64,000 nt of DNA. It comes from Micromonospora chokoriensis. Lineage in GTDB: Bacteria; Actinomycetota; Actinomycetes; Mycobacteriales; Micromonosporaceae. The notes below the pieces were generated by a model. It had not been told where the DNA came from and did no database searches. It was given only the letters and a program-made list of their open reading frames with translations. This document shows, piece after piece, positions 1 through 8,240 of the stretch. The translations under genes and the position numbers were made by a program. The DNA lies in contig NZ_JOAN01000019.1 in assembly GCF_000718555.1 (NCBI RefSeq), positions 1-64,000 on the forward strand, given 5' to 3'. Each line of letters starts with the position of its first letter. The first letter of the stretch is position 1.

Positions 1-95
1 ACTCCTCGCGACCTGGACCGGCGCCTGCATCACCTGCCACCAACCCGTGAAACCGTTACACCGCAACAAACGCCACAGAACCTAACAAAGCACTA

Positions 96-584
96 CTAGT
101 CGTCGGCGACGGCCACCGGTTCCGAGCCGATGCAGCGCACCTTCAACTCGTACGCCCGGGTCGCACCCTGGAACGTGACCTCGACGTCGTCGTCCGGGCC
201 CCGGTCCACGTCGCGGACCCGGTAACCCTGCGCGGGCGCCCAGGAGACGAGGTGTACGCCGCCAGGGCCGCACTCGGCGACGGCCGTGCCGCCGTCGGTG
301 GCGAACCCTCGGCGGGCCCCGGAGTTGGCGCTCGGTGCGGTGCCCGTCGTGCCCGGCGTGGCCGAGGCGGTGCCCGTCGTGCCCGGCGTGGCCGAGGCGG
401 TGCTCGTGGTGGGCGCGGGCTCCGGGGCGGCGAGCGCCCGCTCGATCTCGGCCTCGCTGCGCACCCCACCCGGGGTGCCGGTGAGGCTCTCGCCTACCAA
501 CCGGATCGCGCCCAGGCCGATCAGGGTGGCGATGGCGGCGGTGGCCACCCACCCGGTGGCGACGAGAATCGAACGACGGCCCAT
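96..584 (-). CDS. Small membrane-anchored protein of unknown function
   Basis: A 162-residue protein I do not recognise. It has a short basic N-terminus, one hydrophobic segment at about residues 5-29, a Thr/Ala/Pro/Gly-rich linker and a C-terminal region of about 70 residues with two cysteines (in AECG and VRCIG) that could form a disulfide outside the cell. The linker holds two exact copies of the decapeptide ASATPGTTGT. I chose the ATG that gives MGRRSILVATG; a longer frame starts upstream, but its extra residues do not look like a signal sequence. The gene follows the MmyB-like regulator gene on the same strand. A putative response-regulator box lies about 47 bp upstream of its start. Confidence 0.6.
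   Translation of the reverse strand: MGRRSILVATGWVATAAIATLIGLGAIRLVGESLTGTPGGVRSEAEIERALAAPEPAPTTSTASATPGTTGTASATPGTTGTAPSANSGARRGFATDGGTAVAECGPGGVHLVSWAPAQGYRVRDVDRGPDDDVEVTFQGATRAYELKVRCIGSEPVAVADD
341..400 (-). repeat. 30-bp tandem duplication in the linker of the first gene
   Basis: Two adjacent, identical 30-bp units (341-370 and 371-400) encode the repeated decapeptide ASATPGTTGT. The sequence is GC-rich and in frame, so changes in copy number would lengthen or shorten the linker without breaking the protein. Confidence 0.85.
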
Positions 585-630
585 CGCCTGACTATCCCCG
601 ATCCACGGTTGTCGCCGGCACATCCGGACC

Positions 631-645
631 CTAAGGCACGGTTAA
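631..645 (-). promoter_or_regulatory. Putative OmpR-type response-regulator box
   Basis: On the minus strand this reads TTAACC-GTG-CCTTAG. The same TTAACC-N3-CCTTAG pattern occurs upstream of the PepSY gene at 5524. TTA half-sites repeated at about 11 bp are typical of OmpR/PhoP-family binding sites. Here the box overlaps the last codons of the MmyB-like gene. The assignment to the nearby two-component system is inference. Confidence 0.4.
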
Positions 646-1541
646 CGCCCGCTTGGGTGGCGGGCCCTGTCGTCGAGGTCCGGAGACCCCACCGGGGCGT
701 GGACGCCTGCCACCGTCGCGAGGCGGATCTTGGTCTCGTCGTCGGTGCCCGGGGCCGCGGTGAGGATCACGATCTTCAGTTCGGCGTCGCCGTCGGTCAG
801 GACATCGCAGTCGACCCGAACGGTGCCGACCGACGGATGTTCGACGATCTTGCGGTCTTCCCGGTGGGCGGTGACCGTCCCGGCCGCCCACAGGTCGGCG
901 AACTGCTCGTTGCCCTCCGTGAGATCACGGATGAGCTTCGCCAGGCGTCGATCACGGGGAAACCGGCCGGTGGCCCGCCGGAGGTCGGAGACGACGGCGG
1001 CGCTCGTGGCAGCGGCGTCCAGTGAGATCACCGGCCAGCGTGACATCCCCGGCCCGTCGGAGTTCACCGGGAAGGTGTCGCGGGCGAAGTTGCGACGAAC
1101 CGGCGGGGACGCTGACGGGTCGCCCAGCAGAGCCGCCCAACTCTGGTTCCACCAGATCACCTGCCAATCTGCGGCGAACACGGCGACGGCGGCGTCACCG
1201 AGGCGGCCCACCACCCGCTGTACCCCAGGCGGAATGTGATCGGAGATCTGGCCGTCCGTCGGTGCGGCTAGGTTCGCCAGCCGGAAGAGATGGTCGCGTT
1301 CGGCGGACGTCAGCTGTAGGGCACGAGCGAGCGCGGAGGTCACCTGCGCCGACGGGGTGGTCGCCCGCCCCTGTTCCAGGCGCACGATGTAGTCGACCGA
1401 TACCCCGGCAAGCTCGGCCAACTCCTCCCGTCGCAGCCCGGCGGCTCGGCGTCGATGGCCGGCGGGCAGCCCGCTGGACGCCGGCGACAGGCGGTCGCGC
1501 CACGCACGAATCGTCGCCCCCAGTCCCGCGGCCCGCGTCAT
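642..1541 (-). CDS. MmyB-like helix-turn-helix transcriptional regulator
   Basis: A 299-residue XRE-type regulator. The N-terminal helix-turn-helix (about residues 15-75; RREELAELAGVSVDYIVRLEQ) is followed by the larger domain seen in MmyB-like regulators, which has a PAS-like ligand-binding fold. The ATG giving MTRAAGLGATIRAWR fits the family's usual length; the open frame continues far upstream but is not family-like. It is divergent from a short-chain dehydrogenase gene, a very common actinobacterial pairing in which the regulator controls the reductase. The 105-bp gap between them would hold the shared control region. The ligand is unknown. Confidence 0.9.
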   Translation of the reverse strand: MTRAAGLGATIRAWRDRLSPASSGLPAGHRRRAAGLRREELAELAGVSVDYIVRLEQGRATTPSAQVTSALARALQLTSAERDHLFRLANLAAPTDGQISDHIPPGVQRVVGRLGDAAVAVFAADWQVIWWNQSWAALLGDPSASPPVRRNFARDTFPVNSDGPGMSRWPVISLDAAATSAAVVSDLRRATGRFPRDRRLAKLIRDLTEGNEQFADLWAAGTVTAHREDRKIVEHPSVGTVRVDCDVLTDGDAELKIVILTAAPGTDDETKIRLATVAGVHAPVGSPDLDDRARHPSGR

Positions 1542-1646
1542 CACGCCCCCGATTGTTTCGCAAACCACCACGAGGAGGGTGGTATTGCTTGTCCTACCGT
1601 CGCGACGTCTCTGGTACAGGCCTCGACGGCGACAAACGATGGGCGC

Positions 1647-2345
1647 ATGACGATCACCTTCATCACCGGAGCCAACAAGGGGCTCGGTCGCGAGACCGCC
1701 CGTCGCCTCATCGAGCTGGGTCACACCGTTCTCGTCGGCGCTCGTGATCCCGAGTTGGGCGCTGCGGCGGCAGACACCCTCGGAGCCCGTTTCGTGCAGA
1801 TCGATGTCACCGACGACGACTCGGTCGCGGCCGCGGCCGCCGAGGTCGAGGAGCACGAGGGTCGCATCGACGTGCTTATCAACAACGCGGGCATCCACGG
1901 CCCGTTCGGGGACCCGAGCGAACTGACCAGCGGCGACCTGCTCGCAGTCCTCGATGTCAATCTCCTCGGCGTGGTGCGGACGACGACCGCGTTTCTGCCC
2001 CTGCTGCGCCGTTCACCCGACCCAGTGATCATCAACGTGAGCAGCGCGATGGGTTCGCTCGCAGCCACCCATGACCGTTCGCGAGCCGAATCGGGAGTCA
2101 TCGCCCCCGTCTACACGTCCTCCAAGGCGGCGCTCACCATGCTGACCACCCAGTACGCGAAGGCGCTGACGGACATCCGGATCAACGCCGCCGACCCCGG
2201 TTACACCGCCACGGACCTCAACGGAAACAGCGGTCCGCAGACCGTCACCCAGGGCACCGACGCCATCGTCACTCTCGCGACGGAAGGTCCGGGACACGGC
2301 TCGGGCCGCTTCGTCGACCGCCACGGCGAGATCGCGTGGTCCTAG
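1647..2345 (+). CDS. Short-chain dehydrogenase/reductase
   Basis: A 232-residue classical SDR. Visible motifs are the dinucleotide-binding TGANKGLG at the N-terminus, NNAG near the middle and the YxxxK catalytic pair in YTSSKAAL. It should reduce or oxidise a carbonyl/alcohol with NAD(P)H in the cytoplasm; the substrate cannot be read from sequence. The start giving MTITFITGANKG puts the Rossmann motif at the usual position. It is divergent from the MmyB-like regulator and ends 25 bp before the response-regulator gene. Confidence 0.9.
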   Translation: MTITFITGANKGLGRETARRLIELGHTVLVGARDPELGAAAADTLGARFVQIDVTDDDSVAAAAAEVEEHEGRIDVLINNAGIHGPFGDPSELTSGDLLAVLDVNLLGVVRTTTAFLPLLRRSPDPVIINVSSAMGSLAATHDRSRAESGVIAPVYTSSKAALTMLTTQYAKALTDIRINAADPGYTATDLNGNSGPQTVTQGTDAIVTLATEGPGHGSGRFVDRHGEIAWS

Positions 2346-2370
2346 GCGGTGAGCCGCTAGCCTGCCAGGT

Positions 2371-3066
2371 GTGCCGCGCCTACTGCTCATCGAGGACGAC
2401 CTGACGATCCGTACCCCGCTGATCCGAGCCTTGCGGGAACGTGGGCACGCGGTGGCTGCGGCCTCGACCGCGATGGCCGGGCTCCGCGACGCGCTGGAAG
2501 ACCGGCCTGACCTCGTCGTGCTCGACTTGGGCCTGCCCGACCTGGACGGACGCGAGCTGCTGCGGATGCTGCGCGCGGTCAGCGCGGTGCCGGTCATCGT
2601 GGCCACCGCGCGCGACGACGAGACCGAGATCGTCCGGGTGCTCGACGCGGGCGCCGACGACTACGTGGTCAAGCCGTTCACCGCAGCACAGCTCGACGCC
2701 CGCGTCCGGGCGGTGCTGCGACGAGGCCCCTCCGGCGCCGACGGGCAGGACCCGACGCTCGTCGTCGGCGGGCTCCGCGTCGACCCCCGGGCCCGGCAGG
2801 TCACCCTCGACGGGGCTGCGGTCGAGCTGACGCCCCGCGAGTTCGACCTGCTGCACCACCTCGCCGGCCGACCGGGCCAGGTGGTCACCAAACGTGAGCT
2901 GCTCACGGAGGTGTGGCAGATCCCGTACGGCGGTGCCGACAAGACCGTCGACGTGCACCTGTCCTGGTTGCGTCGCAAGTTGGGGGAGAACGCCCAGCAG
3001 CCTCGCTACCTGCACACCGTGCGGGGTGTCGGGGTGCGACTCGAAGCCCCGGCGGCGCAGCCGTGA
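2371..3066 (+). CDS. OmpR-family DNA-binding response regulator
   Basis: A 231-residue two-domain regulator. The receiver domain (residues 1-115) has the acidic pair at E8/D9/D10, the phosphoacceptor D52 in VVLDLGLPD and the conserved K101 in VVKPF. The C-terminal winged helix carries the usual ELTPREFDLL and VDVHLSWLRRKLG segments. It starts at GTG, with TAGCCT ending about 7 bp upstream, so the mRNA may be leaderless. It overlaps the kinase gene by four bases (GTGA), which implies translational coupling. Candidate targets are the PepSY gene and the first gene of the window, which share a box. Confidence 0.95.
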   Translation: MPRLLLIEDDLTIRTPLIRALRERGHAVAAASTAMAGLRDALEDRPDLVVLDLGLPDLDGRELLRMLRAVSAVPVIVATARDDETEIVRVLDAGADDYVVKPFTAAQLDARVRAVLRRGPSGADGQDPTLVVGGLRVDPRARQVTLDGAAVELTPREFDLLHHLAGRPGQVVTKRELLTEVWQIPYGGADKTVDVHLSWLRRKLGENAQQPRYLHTVRGVGVRLEAPAAQP

Positions 3067-4352
3067 GGGCCCGGCTCGCGCTGTTGGTCGGCGCAGTCAG
3101 CGTCCTCACCCTCATCGCGTTCCTGGTGCCGTTGGCGCTGCTGGTCCGCACCGTCGCCGAGGACCGGGCCACCGTTCGGGCCACCGCCGACGCGCAGAGC
3201 CTGGTGCCGGTGGTCGGCACCGCCGACGCGGCGACGATCCGGCTCACCGTCGAGCAACTCGCCGCGGAGTCCGGGCGACCGGTGAGCGTGTTCCTGCCCG
3301 ACGGCACGGTGCTGGGTGCCCAGACACCCCGTACGCCCGCGGTGGCCCTCGCCGCACGCGGACAGAGCCTCACCGGCGAGTCGGCGGCCGGCCGGGAGGT
3401 GGTCATCGCCGTGCAGGGTCGGGCGGACGGCACCGGGGTGATCCGGATCGCGGTGCCGCAGCACGAGCTGACCGCCGGGGTCACCCGGGCCTGGCTGGTG
3501 CTGGCGCTGCTCGGCGCGATCCTCGTGCTGATCGGGCTGCTGGTCGCCGACCGGCTGGCGCGCACTCTGGTCCGGCCGATCAGCGACCTCTCGGCCGTCT
3601 CACACCGGCTGGCCAACGCCGAGTTGGACGCCCGGGTCACCCCGGCCGGCCCCGCCGAGCTGCGCGAGGTGGCCGGCGCGCTCAACCATCTCGCCGGCCG
3701 GATCCAGGTGCTCCTGGTGCAGGAGCGCGAACACGTCGCCGACCTGTCGCACCAGCTGCGTACGCCGCTGACGGCGTTGCGGCTGGAGGCGGAGTCGTTG
3801 CGGGACCCGGACGACGCCGCCCGGATCACCGCCGCCGCCGACGGGCTCGAACGCGCGGTCACCGGGCTGATCCGGCAGGCCCGGTGGCGGCACGCACCGA
3901 CGGGGCAGCCGGCCGCCTCGGACGCGGCGGCGATCGTCGCCGACCGGGTCGCGTTCTGGTCGGTGCTGGCCGAGGACACCGGGCGGGCGGTCACCCTCGA
4001 CCTGGCACCCGGCCCGCTCCCCGTCGGTGTGGCCGCCGACAACCTGACGGCAGCCGTGGACGCCCTGCTCGGCAACGTCTTCGCGCACACCCCCGACGGC
4101 ACGCCGTTCGCGGTGCGGCTGGCCCGCGAGGTCGGCGAGGTCGTCCTCACGGTCGCCGACGAGGGCCCGGGCATGCCGGCCGGGGCGGTCCGGCGGGGCG
4201 CCAGCGCGGCCGGGTCCACCGGTCTCGGCCTGGACATCGCCCGGCGTGCCGCGCAGGCCGCCGGCGGTCGGCTGGAGTTGCGGGCCGCCCCGGGAGGCGG
4301 TGCGCAGGTGCTGCTCCGGCTCGGGCCTCCGGCGTCGCCACGGGACGCATAG
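3063..4352 (+). CDS. Sensor histidine kinase
   Basis: A 429-residue membrane kinase. It has a transmembrane helix at about residues 5-28, an extracytoplasmic loop of about 110 residues, a second helix at about 143-162, then a HAMP region. The phospho-accepting H230 lies in DLSHQLRTPLTALR. The ATPase domain shows an N-box-like segment (DNLTAAVDALLGNVFAHTPDG), DEGPGMP and GLGLDIA. The start is the GTG overlapping the response-regulator stop. The signal is unknown; the short extracellular loop suits a small ligand or envelope stress. Confidence 0.95.
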   Translation: MRARLALLVGAVSVLTLIAFLVPLALLVRTVAEDRATVRATADAQSLVPVVGTADAATIRLTVEQLAAESGRPVSVFLPDGTVLGAQTPRTPAVALAARGQSLTGESAAGREVVIAVQGRADGTGVIRIAVPQHELTAGVTRAWLVLALLGAILVLIGLLVADRLARTLVRPISDLSAVSHRLANAELDARVTPAGPAELREVAGALNHLAGRIQVLLVQEREHVADLSHQLRTPLTALRLEAESLRDPDDAARITAAADGLERAVTGLIRQARWRHAPTGQPAASDAAAIVADRVAFWSVLAEDTGRAVTLDLAPGPLPVGVAADNLTAAVDALLGNVFAHTPDGTPFAVRLAREVGEVVLTVADEGPGMPAGAVRRGASAAGSTGLGLDIARRAAQAAGGRLELRAAPGGGAQVLLRLGPPASPRDA

Positions 4353-4381
4353 GCGCTGCGGTGCCGGGTAGCTGCCAGGTC

Positions 4382-4936
4382 ATGGCGCGGTATACGAAAC
4401 CCGAGCTCAGAGAGCAGATCAAGGAAGAGATCAAGGCTTCCGACAAGGGCGGCAAGCCGGGGCAGTGGTCGGCGCGCAAGTCACAGCTGGTCACTCAGGA
4501 GTACAAGAAGCGCGGCGGCGGATTCCTGGGCGAAAAGGACGAGCGGCAGAAGTCCCTCCAGCGCTGGGGCAACGAGAAATGGCAGACGAAAGAGGGCGAC
4601 ACCCACGCGCGCAAGGGCGGCACAACGAGTCGCTACCTGCCCAAGAAGGCTTGGGACGAGATGTCGGAGAGCCAGAAGCGCGCGACCGACACGAAGAAGC
4701 GCGAGGCGTCCCGGTCCGGCAAGCAGTACGTCGCCAACACCGGGCCGGCCAAACGCGCGCGCCGGGATGCCACAACGGCCGGTCGGATGTCGGAGATGTC
4801 GGTCGCCGAGGCGGCCAAGCTGGTCCGTGGACTCGACACGCGACAGCTCAAGACCGCGCTGCGCAACGAGCACGCCGGCAAGGACCGCAAGACGCTCGTC
4901 CAGCGGCTGGAGGCGGAACTCAACCGGCGCGGCTAG
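4382..4936 (+). CDS. Basic DUF5872-like protein with a C-terminal SAP-like region
   Basis: A 184-residue, very lysine/arginine-rich soluble protein without signal peptide. The first ~110 residues (MARYTKPELREQIKEEIK...GGKPGQWSARKSQL, then a QKSLQRWGNEKWQT segment and RYLPKKAWDE) resemble the DUF5872 family as I recall it; function unknown. The last ~45 residues (MSVAEAAKLVRGLDTRQLKTALRNEHAGK...) look like a short helical DNA- or protein-binding module similar to SAP or Rho-N folds. It follows the kinase gene after 29 bp but need not belong to that operon. A nucleic-acid-associated role is inference from charge and the C-terminal module. Confidence 0.7.
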   Translation: MARYTKPELREQIKEEIKASDKGGKPGQWSARKSQLVTQEYKKRGGGFLGEKDERQKSLQRWGNEKWQTKEGDTHARKGGTTSRYLPKKAWDEMSESQKRATDTKKREASRSGKQYVANTGPAKRARRDATTAGRMSEMSVAEAAKLVRGLDTRQLKTALRNEHAGKDRKTLVQRLEAELNRRG

Positions 4937-4993
4937 CCGTGTCGATACGGCTGATGTTGGACGTACGAATGGTGGTGACCGGAGAATCCCACC

Positions 4994-5473
4994 ATGAACC
5001 CGAGCACGCTGACCGTCACGTCCATGACGACCGCTGAGGAGGCCGAGGCCTTCCGGGCGCTGAACGAAGAATGGATCTCCCATTTCTTCACCATCGAGGA
5101 GTCCGACCGCAAGACGCTCAACGACCCGTTCGGGGCCATCGTCGACCCGGGCGGCGACGTGCTGATCGTCCGCGACGGCCGGGAGATCGTTGGCTGTGTC
5201 GCCCTGGTTCGCAGCTCGGACGACGTCTTCGAACTGTCGAAGATGGCGCTGACTCCGGCGGTGCGGGGCAAGGGCCTCGGCCGTCAGCTCATTGAGGCGG
5301 CGATCGAGCGCGCCCGCGGGCTCGGCGCGGCCACCCTGTTCCTGGGCAGCAGCACCAAGCTTCCGAACGCTGTGCACCTCTACGAAACTGCCGGTTTCCA
5401 GCATGTCGGTCCGGAACAGGTCCCGCTTCCGCCGTACGCCCGCGCCAACGTCTTCATGCGGATGGCGCTCTGA
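4994..5473 (+). CDS. GNAT-family N-acetyltransferase
   Basis: A 159-residue single-domain acetyltransferase. The acetyl-CoA pyrophosphate-binding motif A is visible as VRGKGLGRQLIEAAIERAR, preceded by the strand ELSKMALTP. The later LYETAGFQHVG segment is also typical. It would transfer an acetyl group from acetyl-CoA to an amine; the acceptor is unknown. The start follows GGAG at a normal distance. A small hairpin (4936-4951) separates it from the preceding gene. Confidence 0.9.
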   Translation: MNPSTLTVTSMTTAEEAEAFRALNEEWISHFFTIEESDRKTLNDPFGAIVDPGGDVLIVRDGREIVGCVALVRSSDDVFELSKMALTPAVRGKGLGRQLIEAAIERARGLGAATLFLGSSTKLPNAVHLYETAGFQHVGPEQVPLPPYARANVFMRMAL

Positions 5474-5523
5474 CCGGTTCAGCCCGACGCACAGTCCCGA
5501 AGGGGCGGCGCAGGATCGTCGGC

Positions 5524-5563
5524 TTAACCCGGCCTTAGCGTTCGGACAGCGCGGTGCTATCCC
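5524..5563 (+). promoter_or_regulatory. Putative regulated promoter of the PepSY gene
   Basis: TTAACC-CGG-CCTTAG (5524-5538) is followed by an extended -10 element, TGC-TATCCC (5555-5563). The second half-site (TTAGCG, 5535-5540) sits exactly in the -35 position with a 17-bp spacer. This is the arrangement expected for class II activation by an OmpR-type regulator. The TTAACC-N3-CCTTAG pattern recurs at 631-645. Confidence 0.45.
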
Positions 5564-5612
5564 GCTCTGACCGATCCTCGGAGTCGACAACCGAGGAAAG
5601 GTGGACACCACG

Positions 5613-6152
5613 ATGAAGCGCACCAATCTGCTTCTGGCGTCGGTCGGCGGGTCGGCGGTGCTGGCGGTGGCCGGGGTCGCGCTCGGCGTCAACGCCGCGA
5701 ACGACTCGCGGACCGGCGGCACGGCGCTGGCCGCGGCAACTGTCGCGCCGACGGCCACGGACGCGCCGCTGGTCCCTGTCACGCCCGGGGCCAGCGGTTC
5801 GCCGTCGGCCGACACCCCATCGGGTACGCCGTCGAGCGGCACGCCGTCCGGTACGTCATCGGCCGACAACGCGCCGGCGGGCAGCGCGGTCGACGAGAAG
5901 CGCGCCGGTGAGATCGCGCTCGCCAAGGCCGGCGGCGGTCAGATCGTTGAGGTCGAAGCCGAGCAGGAGAACGGCCGCCCGGTGTGGAGCGTCGAGATCG
6001 TCGCGGGCGACACCGAGCACGAGGTGGACGTCGACCGGGACAACGGCTCGGTGGTCAAGGCCGAGCAGGAGCCGGTCGACGCCGATGACAACGACGCCGA
6101 TGACGCCGACGACAGCGATGACGACAGCGACGACAAGGACGACGACGACTGA
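5613..6152 (+). CDS. Exported PepSY-domain protein with acidic tail
   Basis: A 179-residue exported or membrane-anchored protein. The N-terminal hydrophobic segment (KRTNLLLASVGGSAVLAVAGVALGV) is followed by a Thr/Pro/Ser/Gly-rich linker. A PepSY domain (about residues 95-150) has the usual alpha-beta pattern ending EVDVDRDNGSVVKAE. The tail is almost entirely Asp with a few Ser/Lys, which could bind cations. GAGGAAAGG precedes the ATG used here; an in-frame GTG four codons upstream overlaps that ribosome site. PepSY proteins are often encoded next to, and controlled by, two-component systems; one lies 1.3 kb upstream. Confidence 0.85.
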   Translation: MKRTNLLLASVGGSAVLAVAGVALGVNAANDSRTGGTALAAATVAPTATDAPLVPVTPGASGSPSADTPSGTPSSGTPSGTSSADNAPAGSAVDEKRAGEIALAKAGGGQIVEVEAEQENGRPVWSVEIVAGDTEHEVDVDRDNGSVVKAEQEPVDADDNDADDADDSDDDSDDKDDDD

Positions 6153-6158
6153 CCGGAT

Positions 6159-6250
6159 GCCGCCGCCCACCCCGGGTGCTTCACCGGTGGGCAGCGGCGC
6201 GCTGTGACGCGGTGGTCGGACCGTCCTTCGTGGGCGGGCCGACCGCCGCG
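6159..6250. terminator. Two hairpins between convergent genes
   Basis: Two inverted repeats fill the gap between the PepSY gene and the exporter gene. The first (6159-6171 with 6186-6198) pairs 12 of 13 bases. The second (6208-6219 with 6239-6250) pairs 11 of 12, with a G-T at the remaining position. Neither has a U-tract, as is usual in actinobacteria. They probably terminate transcription from both sides. Confidence 0.6.
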
Positions 6251-6275
6251 TGCGTCGTGAGGTGCCCGTGAACCG

Positions 6276-8168
6276 TCAGATGGCGACGCGTTGCTCCTGG
6301 ACCGTCGGCTGGTCCTGGGCGAACTGGGTGCGGTACAACTCGTGGTAGCGGCCACCGGCCGCGAGCAGGTCACTGTGTCGCCCGCGTTCGACGATGCGGC
6401 CGGCTTCGACGACGAGGATCTGATCGGCCGCCCGGATGGTGGAGAGCCGGTGCGCGATGACGACGCTCGTGCGACCCGTCAGGGCTTCGGCGAGGGCGTC
6501 CTGAACCGCCGCCTCCGAGGTGGAGTCGAGATGCGCGGTGGCTTCGTCGAGGATGACCACGCGCGGACGGGCCAGCAGCAGCCGTGCGATGGTGAGCCGT
6601 TGCCGTTCCCCACCGGACAGGCGGTATCCGCGTTCGCCGACTACCGTGTCGAGCCCGTCCGGAAGTGAACGGATGAGGTCGTCGAGCCGGGCCCGCCGGA
6701 GCACCTCCCACATCTCGTCCTCGGTCGCGTCCGGCTGAGCGAAGGCCAGGTTGGCGCGGATGCTCTCGTGGAAGAGGTGCCCGTCCTGGGTCACCACGCC
6801 CAAAGCCGTCCGAATCGACTCGGCGGACAGATCGCGTACGTCGACGTCGCCGAGCTTCACGGTGCCGTCCTCGACGTCGTACAGGCGAGGCACGAGCTGC
6901 GCGATCGTCGACTTGCCCGCCCCGGAGGAGCCGACGAGGGCGACCATCTGCCCCGCCTCGGCGCGGAACGAGACGCCGTGCAGCACCTCCTCGCCGCCGC
7001 GCGTATCGAGCTTCGCCACGTCCTCCAGGGACGCGAGCGACACCTTGTCCGCCGAGGGGTAGCCGAACCGCACCCCCTCGAACTCGACCGCGACCGGCCC
7101 TTCCGGGAGGGGTCGGGCGTCGGCGGAGTCGAGGATCAGCGGCTTGAGGTCGAGAACCTCGAACACCCGCTCGAAGCTCACCAGTGCGCTCATCACCTCG
7201 ACCCGAGCACTGGCCAGCGAGGTCAGCGGTGCGTAGAGACGCGACAGCAGCAGCGCGAGGGCGACCACCGTCCCGGCGTCGAGGCTGCCCCGTAGGGCGT
7301 AGAGACCGCCCAGCCCGTAGACCAGGGCCAACGCCAGCGAGCCGACGACGGTGAGGGCGGTGATGAAGACCCATTGGAGCATCGCGGCGCGGATGCCGAT
7401 GTCCCGTACCCGACGTGCCCGCGCCGCGAACTCGGCGGACTCCTCGGCCGGTCGCCCGTACAGCTTGACCAGGGTGGCACCGGGTGCCGAGAACCGTTCT
7501 GTCATCCGGGTGCTCATGGCGGCGTTGTGCTCGGCCGCTTCCCGCTGCAACTGCGCGAGCCTCGAACCCATCCGGCGAGCCGGGAGAACGAAGATGGGCA
7601 GCAGGACGAGCGCCAGCAGCGTGATCTGCCAGGAGAAGGTGAGCATCACGGCCAACGTCAGCATCAACGTGACGGCGTTGCCGACCACACTCGACAGGGT
7701 GTCGCTGAAGGCCCGCTGCGCACCGATCACGTCATTGTTCAGGCGGCTGACCAGCGCACCCGTGCGGGTACGCGTGAAGAACGCCACCGGCATGCGCTGA
7801 ACGTGATCGAAGACCGCCGTCCGCAGTTGGACGATCAACCCCTCACCGATGCTGGCGGAGAGAAACCGCGTCACCAGGCCCAGCCCGGCCTCGGCGAGAG
7901 CGATCACGGCGATCAGTACGGCCAACCGGATCACCACGCCGCTGTCGGCGCCGTCGACGATCGCATCGACCACCCGGCCGGCGAGGACGGGCGCCGCCAC
8001 CGTGAGAACCGCCGTCACCACACTCAGCAGCAGGAACCTGATGATCAAGGTGCGGTGTGGTCGTGCGAACTGCGCGATCCGCTTCAATGTGGCGCGGGAC
8101 AGCGGTCGCTCATCCTGCGCGTTCATGGCGTGGTGCAGGGACATCCACGCGGTAACTTCCATGCTCAT
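6276..8168 (-). CDS. ABC-type exporter, fused membrane and ATPase domains
   Basis: A 630-residue half-transporter of the type I exporter class. About six transmembrane helices lie between residues 40 and 320. The ATPase domain has Walker A GSSGAGKST (413-421), a QDGHLF Q-loop, the signature LSGGERQR (from 517), Walker B VVILDEA and the H-loop IAHRLST. It should dimerise and export a lipid, peptide or drug. GGAGG lies 7 bases before the chosen ATG. The promoter is of MerR type (see 8188), suggesting induction by a small molecule. No MerR gene is present nearby. Confidence 0.93.
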   Translation of the reverse strand: MSMEVTAWMSLHHAMNAQDERPLSRATLKRIAQFARPHRTLIIRFLLLSVVTAVLTVAAPVLAGRVVDAIVDGADSGVVIRLAVLIAVIALAEAGLGLVTRFLSASIGEGLIVQLRTAVFDHVQRMPVAFFTRTRTGALVSRLNNDVIGAQRAFSDTLSSVVGNAVTLMLTLAVMLTFSWQITLLALVLLPIFVLPARRMGSRLAQLQREAAEHNAAMSTRMTERFSAPGATLVKLYGRPAEESAEFAARARRVRDIGIRAAMLQWVFITALTVVGSLALALVYGLGGLYALRGSLDAGTVVALALLLSRLYAPLTSLASARVEVMSALVSFERVFEVLDLKPLILDSADARPLPEGPVAVEFEGVRFGYPSADKVSLASLEDVAKLDTRGGEEVLHGVSFRAEAGQMVALVGSSGAGKSTIAQLVPRLYDVEDGTVKLGDVDVRDLSAESIRTALGVVTQDGHLFHESIRANLAFAQPDATEDEMWEVLRRARLDDLIRSLPDGLDTVVGERGYRLSGGERQRLTIARLLLARPRVVILDEATAHLDSTSEAAVQDALAEALTGRTSVVIAHRLSTIRAADQILVVEAGRIVERGRHSDLLAAGGRYHELYRTQFAQDQPTVQEQRVAI

Positions 8169-8187
8169 GCGTAACCTCCGATACCGG

Positions 8188-8218
8188 AGGCTAGGACCTC
8201 ACCCGAGCTTGAGGTCAA
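8188..8218 (-). promoter_or_regulatory. MerR-type promoter and operator for the ABC exporter
   Basis: On the minus strand, TTGACC (8213-8218) and TAGCCT (8188-8193) are separated by a 19-bp spacer, the over-long spacing typical of MerR-activated promoters. Within it is a perfect 7-bp inverted repeat, GACCTCA-N8-TGAGGTC (8195-8216). The predicted transcription start lies about 12 bases before the ATG at 8168. The divergent hydrolase gene could share the site. Confidence 0.65.
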
Positions 8219-8240
8219 GTCGCCACGCGATACTGTCGAC

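Noticed and set aside
2..85. A short plus-strand reading frame entering from the left edge (contains CITC, ends at TAA 83-85) that could be the tail of a gene
   Set aside because: Only 27 codons are visible, with no family match I can support; two other frames are also open at the edge.
6072..6152. GAC-rich tandem codons at the end of the PepSY gene considered as a microsatellite or frameshift
   Set aside because: They stay in frame and encode the acidic tail common in PepSY proteins; no sign of a broken gene.
8175..8190. CCTCCG-ATAC-CGGAGG inverted repeat at the exporter's ribosome site, considered as a riboswitch or RBS-hiding hairpin
   Set aside because: The predicted transcription start falls inside it, so one arm would not be transcribed.
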